The notes under the pieces: generated by a model | The model's database searches: none | Told to the model about the DNA's origin: nothing | The model's input: only the letters and a program-made list of their open reading frames with translations | Origin: Faecalicoccus sp. | Lineage (GTDB): Bacteria; Bacillota_I; Bacilli_A; Erysipelotrichales; Erysipelotrichaceae | Length of the DNA stretch: 21,134 bases | Assembly (NCBI GenBank): GCA_017941505.1 | Contig: JAGAWH010000221.1 | Span: 1-21,134, forward strand | Reading direction: 5' to 3' | Position numbers and translations under genes: made by a program | Part shown: positions 15,541 to 21,134 of the stretch, in pieces | Numbering within the stretch: position 1 is the first letter of the stretch | Layout of the letters: the number at the start of each line of letters is the position of its first letter

Positions 15541-15820
15541 TAATAATAATCGGGCAATTCGTCCGGAACGCCTTATCTTTTGTGTATTCATTTTTTCAAT
15601 GATCTTCTATTGCGGTACTAAAATTCTTTTAAATTCGTACAACATTACACTGGCGGCAGAAAATCAGGATCTGGAAAATGATATCTCCGGCAAGAAAGAA
15701 GAGATATCCACTCTTCGTGAAGATATCGAAAAGTTAGAAGAAAAATCCAGATTACTGGGTTTATTAGATGGACAAGTCGCCGAGAGTCAGTATAATATTT
15801 ATGTAATCGAGGACGAATAG
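15509..15820 (+). CDS. ftsL: FtsL-like cell division protein
   Basis: A small bitopic membrane protein of 103 residues. The ATG at 15509 has a GGGGGG run five bases upstream; the upstream in-frame start at 15488 has none. The cytoplasmic N-terminus is strongly basic and contains an NNNN run. One transmembrane helix covers about residues 22-40 (LIFCVFIFSMIFYCG). A leucine- and glutamate-rich coiled coil at about 48-85 (LENDISGKKEEISTLREDI) follows outside the membrane. FtsL is poorly conserved in sequence. The identification rests on size, topology and position between rsmH and the division transpeptidase gene. It should act with FtsB/DivIC and the transpeptidase in the septal complex. Confidence 0.82.
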   Translation: MKRKKSVKKHNNNNRAIRPERLIFCVFIFSMIFYCGTKILLNSYNITLAAENQDLENDISGKKEEISTLREDIEKLEEKSRLLGLLDGQVAESQYNIYVIEDE

Positions 15821-15848
15821 TGTTTTAATTAAGATTGGATTGATGCAA

Positions 15849-18050
15849 ATGAGCACGAAGCGAACAAATCAACAGCTTAGAAGAATCATTGCAGTAATGG
15901 TTGTAATAGGAACATTAGTGGTGGCTAATGTTCTTTTCACTATGGTTACGCATTTACATATATGGTCCCGAGAAGATGTATTGAACCAGCCGATCGCAAC
16001 AAGTATTGTCGATACTACCATTGAAGGGGTCCGAGGTACGATCTACGATAGAAATCATGTTGTCATCGCCCAGGAGCAGAAGGCTTATACGATGATCGCA
16101 ATTCTGGATGATCAGGCAGTGGACAGTGAAGGGAACGCAAATTATGTATCGAATAAGGATGTCGATGAGGTGGTATCAAAAATCGCCCGCATTATACCGG
16201 ATATCAATAAAAAGACATTAAGAAAAACTTTGAAAAATGCGATTGCCCAGGGAAAGGCACAAACGGAATTAGGAACCGGAACCAAGCGTTTGACCGAGGA
16301 TGTCAAATCCAAAATAGATGCTTTGAACATTCCCGGAATTTCCTTTTTAGAGACGACAAATCGATATTATCCGACTACGCCTTTCGCATCGAATTTGATT
16401 GGCTTTGCGGCCTATGATGAAGATGAGGGGGATATCACCGGTAAATTAGGATTAGAACAGACATTAAATGATTATCTGACCGGAACAGATGGAAGGATCC
16501 AGTATCAGCAGACACTGGAAGGAAAAGTATTACCGGGAACGACGCATGTTTATTCCGAGGCGGTTGATGGCAACGATGTTGTACTTACAATTGATTCCAA
16601 TTTACAGAAAACCGTTGAAGAGATGATGGCATACTCTTTAGAATCCAATGGAGCTAAGGTGGCATGGTGTCTTGTCATGGAACCGGAAACAGGAAAAGTT
16701 CTGGCATGGTGTTCTTATCCAAGCTTTAACCAGAATGAGCATAAGGAAATTCCGAATTATACCGACCGCATCAGTGAGGTAGCTTATGAGCCGGGTTCGG
16801 TTATTAAGTCGTTAACGTATGCGACCGCCATCGATACAGGAGTTTTCCCGGTAAATACATATTTCAGAGCCGGTGAATTCAATTATACTTATGATGCATC
16901 CACACAGACTATAAAGCGTATGCCTTCGGAAATCTCAACCGGGTATCCGATTATTGCCGATGCCCTGGAGACCGACTATGGAACCATTACCTTTGAAGAT
17001 GGTTTGGCCCATTCTTCCAACGTAGGTATCTGTGAGCTGTTATCAAAATATGTGAATTATAATGATTTCCAGAAATATATGGATGCCTTTGGCTTCTTTA
17101 AGGAAGTCGGCACACCGTTTGTCAATGAAACGGCAGGAACCAAAAATATGGGACTGCCGATGGATTATATGTCCAGTGGTTTTGGACAGGCATCTTCGGT
17201 AACGGTATTGCAGTTATGCCAGGCATATTCTGCACTGTTCAATGACGGAAATATGATGATGCCTTATGTCGTAGATTCGATTATTGATTCTGAAACCGGT
17301 GAGGTCTTAAAAAAATACGAGCCAACGGTAACCGGAACACCGATCTCAAAAGAGACCGCAGAAAAAATGAAACCATTGATGCGCCATGTATTGGATCCGT
17401 ATATGTCAGGTGATCGATTTGCGATTGAAGGCGTGGATATTCTTGCCAAGACCGGAACCGGTGAATTGTATAACGAAGAAACCGGAACCTATGATATGAC
17501 AAACTTTACTTCCAGCATTATGGCAGCAGCCCCGGGCGATGATCCAAAGGTTATGGTTTACTGGGGTATGGTTTCTGCCAACTATGTGGCGTATTCTTCA
17601 TATCCTTTCCAGCAGATCTTACTTGCGGCACTTGAAACGGTAGGATCCAGCGGATCGGATACGCAGACGGAACAATCTGCTCCGATTGAAGATGGATGGG
17701 AAAGCTATACGATGCCATCTTTGATCAACCATTCTCTGGATTATGCTGCCGGACAAATGGAAGGCTGGAAGACAACGAATATTATTATTGGCGATGGTAC
17801 CAGCATTATAGATCAATATCCGCTTCCATCAACTGTTGTGAATTCCTATGACCGTGTCTTCTTACTTACGGATGGAGCTACGATCACAATGCCGGATATG
17901 ATCGGAATGACCCGCAAGGATTTGACCGCATTCTGGCGAATGACAGGAATTTCGGTGGAGACATCCGGTTATGGTGTTGTCACAGAGCAGAATATTGAGC
18001 CGGGTGAGGTGATTGATTCGTCAACACAGATATCTGTTGTGATGAATTAA
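15849..18050 (+). CDS. pbpB: Division-specific class B penicillin-binding protein with PASTA domains
   Basis: A 733-residue transpeptidase, numbered from the ATG at 15849, which has GGA nine bases upstream; ATG 15843 is possible and neither site is strong. One transmembrane anchor lies near residues 12-30 and the rest is extracellular. After a dimerisation domain, the transpeptidase motifs are S317-V-I-K320, S389-S-N and K534-T-G. Two PASTA-type repeats close the protein, beginning near YTMPSL and TMPDMI. This matches PBP2x/PBP2B, the FtsI of Gram-positive bacteria, which cross-links septal peptidoglycan. A sporulation PBP (SpoVD) has similar architecture, but context between ftsL and ftsA-ftsZ supports the division role. 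The usual following genes mraY, murD, ftsW and murG are missing here. Confidence 0.93.
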   Translation: MSTKRTNQQLRRIIAVMVVIGTLVVANVLFTMVTHLHIWSREDVLNQPIATSIVDTTIEGVRGTIYDRNHVVIAQEQKAYTMIAILDDQAVDSEGNANYVSNKDVDEVVSKIARIIPDINKKTLRKTLKNAIAQGKAQTELGTGTKRLTEDVKSKIDALNIPGISFLETTNRYYPTTPFASNLIGFAAYDEDEGDITGKLGLEQTLNDYLTGTDGRIQYQQTLEGKVLPGTTHVYSEAVDGNDVVLTIDSNLQKTVEEMMAYSLESNGAKVAWCLVMEPETGKVLAWCSYPSFNQNEHKEIPNYTDRISEVAYEPGSVIKSLTYATAIDTGVFPVNTYFRAGEFNYTYDASTQTIKRMPSEISTGYPIIADALETDYGTITFEDGLAHSSNVGICELLSKYVNYNDFQKYMDAFGFFKEVGTPFVNETAGTKNMGLPMDYMSSGFGQASSVTVLQLCQAYSALFNDGNMMMPYVVDSIIDSETGEVLKKYEPTVTGTPISKETAEKMKPLMRHVLDPYMSGDRFAIEGVDILAKTGTGELYNEETGTYDMTNFTSSIMAAAPGDDPKVMVYWGMVSANYVAYSSYPFQQILLAALETVGSSGSDTQTEQSAPIEDGWESYTMPSLINHSLDYAAGQMEGWKTTNIIIGDGTSIIDQYPLPSTVVNSYDRVFLLTDGATITMPDMIGMTRKDLTAFWRMTGISVETSGYGVVTEQNIEPGEVIDSSTQISVVMN

Positions 18051-18052
18051 TG

Positions 18053-18090
18053 TGAAAATGTTATTTTCATGACTTAATTTTTGATATAAT
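18053..18090 (+). promoter_or_regulatory. Weak hairpin and extended -10 promoter before ftsA
   Basis: TGAAAAT (18053-18059) pairs with ATTTTCA (18063-18069), but the T run comes eight bases later, so termination would be partial. An extended -10 promoter, TGATATAAT (hexamer 18085-18090), follows, about 38 bp before ftsA. No good -35 is seen. Together they suggest ftsA-ftsZ can be transcribed separately from the mraZ operon. Confidence 0.55.
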
Positions 18091-18128
18091 ATGTTATAGT
18101 TATACCGTGAATTAAAAGGAGATGTCGA

Positions 18129-19388
18129 ATGAGTAAGAATAGAGTATATGCGGCAGTGGAAATTGCGGATCAGGAAGTCCGCTTGGTCGTAATGGAAATC
18201 TATGAAGCTCGAAACAATGTTCTTCGTGTAGAGCGAATTCCTTGTTCGGGTGTTCAGGATCAAAAGATCGTGGATGAAGCGGCCGTTGTGACTGCAGTTC
18301 GTCAAGCTTGTACGAATGCGACAGCAGCCTTAGGCTTTCGAATTGAGCGCGTCCTGCTGGCTATTCCGAGTGTAAATGTTCAGCGCTCTAATCAAAAAGT
18401 TCATATCCAGATTGAAGATGGTACAAAGAATATTCGTATTTTCCATATTCAGCAGGGATATCAGACGGGAATCCAGAAAAAGATGGGTGACCAGCTGGAA
18501 TTTGTGAATGCCAACCGTATTTCATATATAGTAAACGGAGTTGAAACTACAAAGCTTCCGCTTTCAGAAAGCTGTGAAGATTTCTATATGGATATTGATC
18601 TGTTGTTTGCGGATAAGGAAACCCTTTTCGCATATGCACGCTGTATCGAACAGGCCAATTTGGAAATTCTGGATGTATGTGTAGATTCCTATGCGATGGC
18701 ACAGCAGACAGGAGCTTTGTTCCAGGATATGTCAAGACCGGCAATCCAAATTGATTTAGAGAAAGAGCACGCAACGTTGAGTGTATTCCAAAGCGGACGT
18801 TTAGTTACATCTATGATTTTAAATCGAGGATATAACTGGTTTATTGAATCACTCGCTTATAAATATGATTTAACAGACGATATCCGTTACCGCCTGCTTC
18901 AAAATCTTTTCGTCGCAAAGGAAGAAGAAGCGGGAGATGAAGTGGTTTATATTGAGGCTAAACCGGATATGCGTGTTGAAATCACTGCAAAGGAACTTGC
19001 AGAATCCGTACTTCCGAGAATCCGTCAATGGATTGCAGAAGTTAATGAAACATGCCTGCCGATTATTCGCCAGAGTAATAGGGCTAAATATATACTTTCC
19101 GGTCAGGGTTCGAACTTTATTGTCATGAGTAAGATGTTGAAGGCATTCAATGCCAATGCGTCTTTATATCATGAAGAGAGTATTGGTGCCCGCGACGGTG
19201 CTTATGTCACAGGTTTAGGCATGGCTTATGCATGGCAGTCGATTAACCGTATTCGCCGTAACAAAAAGATCAGCGCCAACAAGAATGAATTGGAAGCAAG
19301 TATCGATTCCATTAACCAGAGAGCAAGAAACGGTGAAGGCGGATTTACTAAGAAATTGAAAAGTGTAATTTTGACAGAAAGGGATTAG
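18129..19388 (+). CDS. ftsA: Divergent FtsA-like cell division protein
   Basis: A 419-residue actin-family protein directly upstream of ftsZ, started by an ATG eight bases after AAGGAGA. The fold pattern of FtsA can be followed, but the nucleotide motifs are degraded. The N-terminal phosphate loop reads AVEIADQEVR instead of a D-I-G-T/S type. The second phosphate loop reads IQIDLEKEHATLS (206-218) instead of VDIGGGTTD. Only the adenine motif, LSGQGSN near 323-329, is recognisable. The SHS2-like 1C region would be about residues 85-165. The last 15 residues (GFTKKLKSVILTERD) fit a short amphipathic membrane-targeting helix. It probably tethers FtsZ to the membrane, but ATP binding is doubtful. 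A PilM/SHS2-type protein is the alternative. Confidence 0.82.
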   Translation: MSKNRVYAAVEIADQEVRLVVMEIYEARNNVLRVERIPCSGVQDQKIVDEAAVVTAVRQACTNATAALGFRIERVLLAIPSVNVQRSNQKVHIQIEDGTKNIRIFHIQQGYQTGIQKKMGDQLEFVNANRISYIVNGVETTKLPLSESCEDFYMDIDLLFADKETLFAYARCIEQANLEILDVCVDSYAMAQQTGALFQDMSRPAIQIDLEKEHATLSVFQSGRLVTSMILNRGYNWFIESLAYKYDLTDDIRYRLLQNLFVAKEEEAGDEVVYIEAKPDMRVEITAKELAESVLPRIRQWIAEVNETCLPIIRQSNRAKYILSGQGSNFIVMSKMLKAFNANASLYHEESIGARDGAYVTGLGMAYAWQSINRIRRNKKISANKNELEASIDSINQRARNGEGGFTKKLKSVILTERD

Positions 19389-19403
19389 CAGAGGTGCAAA
19401 AAC

Positions 19404-20507
19404 ATGGCAGAATTTAATCAGGTTGCAAACATTAAAGTATTTGGTGTAGGTGGCGGAGGATCCAACGCCGTTAACCGAATGGTAGCTGACGGGGTACAGG
19501 GTGTAGAGTTCTATATCGCCAACACAGATATTCAGGTTATGAAGAATTCTCCTTGCCAGAACAAAATCGTTTTGGGAAGAGATACTACAAAAGGTTTAGG
19601 AGCCGGTGGAAATCCGGAATTCGGACGTAAAGCGGCTGAGGAAACTGAAGGTGAATTACGTGATGCGATCAAGGGTGCTGATATGGTATTTATCACTGCC
19701 GGCATGGGCGGTGGAACCGGAACCGGGGCTGCACCGTTAGTAGCTAAGATTTCTCGTGAAGAAGGCGCTTTAACAGTTGCGGTTGTAACAAGACCATTCA
19801 CTTTTGAAGGTAAAAGACGCGCTAACAACGCATCGGAAGGTATTGATGAATTAAAGAAATATGTTGACTCTTTAATCGTTGTATCCAATGACAACTTATT
19901 AGAAGTAATCGGACGTAAGCCGATCGAAGAAGCATTCCAGGCAGCTGATAATGTACTTCGTCAGGGTGTTCAGACTATCTCTGATTTGATCGCTGTACCG
20001 GCACTTGTTAACTTAGACTTTGCGGATGTTCGTTCCGTAATGCAGAACCAGGGTCGTGCTTTGATCGGTATCGGTATGGCAGAAGGCGAAGATAAGGCTG
20101 TTACTGCAGCAGAACGCGCTATTCAGTCTCCGTTATTGGAAGCTCAGATCAATGGTGCTCAATCCGCTATCGTTAATATTACCGGTGGCGACAAGGTTTC
20201 TTTATTTGATGCTCAGAATGCCGTAGCTGTAATTCAGGATGCTGCAGGCGGCGATGTTGACTGCATCTTCGGTATCGCAATCAACGAACAGTTAGGTGAC
20301 GCAATCATCGTTACTGTTATCGCAACAGGATTTGAAGAACCGGCTAAGAAAGTAGCTAGAAGACCTCAGAGCTCTGATTCATTAAACGTTGGAACAGGCG
20401 GCTTATTTACTACTCCTAGCGTAGCAGCCGGAACAGGTGTTGTTACAAGTGTTGACGAACCTGCAAATCAGGATGATTCCATCCCGAACTTCTTCTTTAA
20501 CCGCTAA
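19404..20507 (+). CDS. ftsZ: Cell division protein FtsZ
   Basis: This is a 367-residue tubulin-like GTPase that polymerises into the Z ring at midcell. GAGGTG lies seven bases before the ATG, 15 bp after ftsA. The glycine-rich loops [14 protein letters not shown] (about 13-26) and the tubulin signature [10 protein letters not shown] (about 101-110) are intact, as is the catalytic T7 region NLDFADVR. A short variable linker after about residue 315 leads to the conserved C-terminal peptide [10 protein letters not shown], the site that binds FtsA and other partners. The usual form is D-I-P-x-F-L/I-R/K-R. The two central phenylalanines in place of Leu-Arg/Lys may match the divergent FtsA. Codon use is biased toward that of enolase, indicating high expression. 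Confidence 0.98.
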   Translation: MAEFNQVANIKVFGVGGGGSNAVNRMVADGVQGVEFYIANTDIQVMKNSPCQNKIVLGRDTTKGLGAGGNPEFGRKAAEETEGELRDAIKGADMVFITAGMGGGTGTGAAPLVAKISREEGALTVAVVTRPFTFEGKRRANNASEGIDELKKYVDSLIVVSNDNLLEVIGRKPIEEAFQAADNVLRQGVQTISDLIAVPALVNLDFADVRSVMQNQGRALIGIGMAEGEDKAVTAAERAIQSPLLEAQINGAQSAIVNITGGDKVSLFDAQNAVAVIQDAAGGDVDCIFGIAINEQLGDAIIVTVIATGFEEPAKKVARRPQSSDSLNVGTGGLFTTPSVAAGTGVVTSVDEPANQDDSIPNFFFNR

Positions 20508-20947
20508 TGATCTTTCTATATATTGATGATACATATTTTCTGCCGGGTGAATTTTCCCGGCAGATGCTTTATAAGCTGTCGGTTGTTCTCAGCGAGAATA
20601 CCATTCCTTTAGTGATGATCAGCACTTCAGGACATAATCAGCGGGCGATTGAGCGCTTTACAAAGGATTTTGAAGAGATTCGTTTTATTCTGGGCGATAC
20701 GCGTTTTGAATCAGAAGGAAATGAATATATCCTGGATAGAGAATCATTGTCTGTTAACGGAAGAGTTTTACATCCATATGAAGGAACCTATTATCGAATT
20801 GATAGCTCAACATTAGAAATCGAGCGAATCTATCTCTATTTTTTCCCAAATGAAGAGACGGATATGATTTCTCTTTTCACTCAGGAAATCAGTGATGTGA
20901 TTGATGAGATGACAGGGCAATCGAAGAAAAAGAAACTAAAATCTTAA
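20507..20947 (+). CDS. Protein of unknown function co-transcribed with ftsZ
   Basis: A 146-residue soluble protein whose ATG overlaps the last base of the ftsZ stop codon (TAATG), so translation is probably coupled. I do not recognise it with confidence. The beginning, [11 protein letters not shown], followed by an STSGHNQRAIERF segment near residue 40, resembles the first and second motifs of HAD-type hydrolases, but the spacing is wrong and a catalytic Asp-x-Asp is not present. It would therefore be a degenerate HAD fold at best. The C-terminus is a basic KKKKLK tail. Its place at the end of the ftsA-ftsZ unit suggests a role related to division or simply a hitchhiking gene. Confidence 0.8.
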   Translation: MIFLYIDDTYFLPGEFSRQMLYKLSVVLSENTIPLVMISTSGHNQRAIERFTKDFEEIRFILGDTRFESEGNEYILDRESLSVNGRVLHPYEGTYYRIDSSTLEIERIYLYFFPNEETDMISLFTQEISDVIDEMTGQSKKKKLKS

Positions 20948-20969
20948 GTGACTAAAGCGGTCACTTTTT
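20946..20969 (+). terminator. Terminator of the ftsA-ftsZ unit
   Basis: AAGTGAC (20946-20952) and GTCACTT (20960-20966) form a 7-bp stem followed by TTT. Confidence 0.8.
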
Positions 20970-21013
20970 CTTATGGAATTTATCACATAATTCACATAAT
21001 TTACATATTTCGC

Positions 21014-21042
21014 TTGTATTTAAAGGCTTTTCAGTATATAAT
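21014..21042 (+). promoter_or_regulatory. Promoter of a transcription unit running off the right edge
   Basis: TTGTAT (21014-21019) and TATAAT (21037-21042) are exactly 17 bp apart. About 85 bases of transcript remain in the window. They contain a potential long-range stem, TCCGGTGT (21067-21074) with ACATCGGA (21114-21121). They also contain an open frame from GTG 21071 to the edge, without a good ribosome binding site. Confidence 0.7.
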
Positions 21043-21134
21043 TCAAGTGTAATTAGAAAAGACAGATCCGGTGTTCATTCAGACCCTCAATTCTACTCTG
21101 CATGATAGTACGCACATCGGACTGGTCATAATCA

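Overview
The window looks like a chromosomal segment of a low-G+C Firmicute. The gene families, strong AGGAGG ribosome binding sites, short hairpin-plus-T terminators and a compact division cluster fit Erysipelotrichia or a close relative. That placement is inference; no rRNA or other decisive marker is present.

Left part (1-3.3 kb), mobile DNA. Bases 1-136 are the 3' end (domains V and VI) of a group II intron whose body lies outside the window. One base later begins a complete recombinase-in-trio (RIT) element, about 138-3279. It holds three overlapping minus-strand tyrosine recombinase genes between two long terminal inverted repeats, each of which contains an internal hairpin. A perfect 26-bp palindrome built from the same motif sits 2 bp outside the right end. 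Next comes an unrecognised small gene with its own terminator.

Middle part (3.7-13.9 kb), metabolic and housekeeping genes in short units, most bounded by visible terminators. These are a DtxR/MntR-family metalloregulator followed by a U32 protein (RlhA-like RNA hydroxylase); a monocistronic, strongly expressed enolase; a lacA-lacB-glycerophosphodiesterase operon with a palindrome filling its promoter spacer; a DUF7309/DUF6930-like gene with an M19 dipeptidase; and, on the minus strand, a lactate permease and a histidine phosphatase whose promoters share a 16-bp extended -10 segment.

Right part (14.1-20.9 kb), a reduced division and cell wall (dcw) cluster: mraZ, rsmH, ftsL-like, a PASTA-type division transpeptidase, a divergent ftsA, ftsZ and an unknown gene. 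The mraY, murD, ftsW, murG and ftsQ/divIB genes usually found between the transpeptidase gene and ftsA are absent. Three 10-bp repeats of the AAAGTG type, matching MraZ operators, lie directly before mraZ. A second promoter precedes ftsA-ftsZ. The window ends in a promoter and the first bases of another transcription unit.

The most noteworthy items are the intact RIT element abutting a group II intron, its covarying terminal hairpins and flanking palindrome, the FtsA with eroded nucleotide-binding motifs, and the MraZ operator overlapping the mraZ ribosome binding site.
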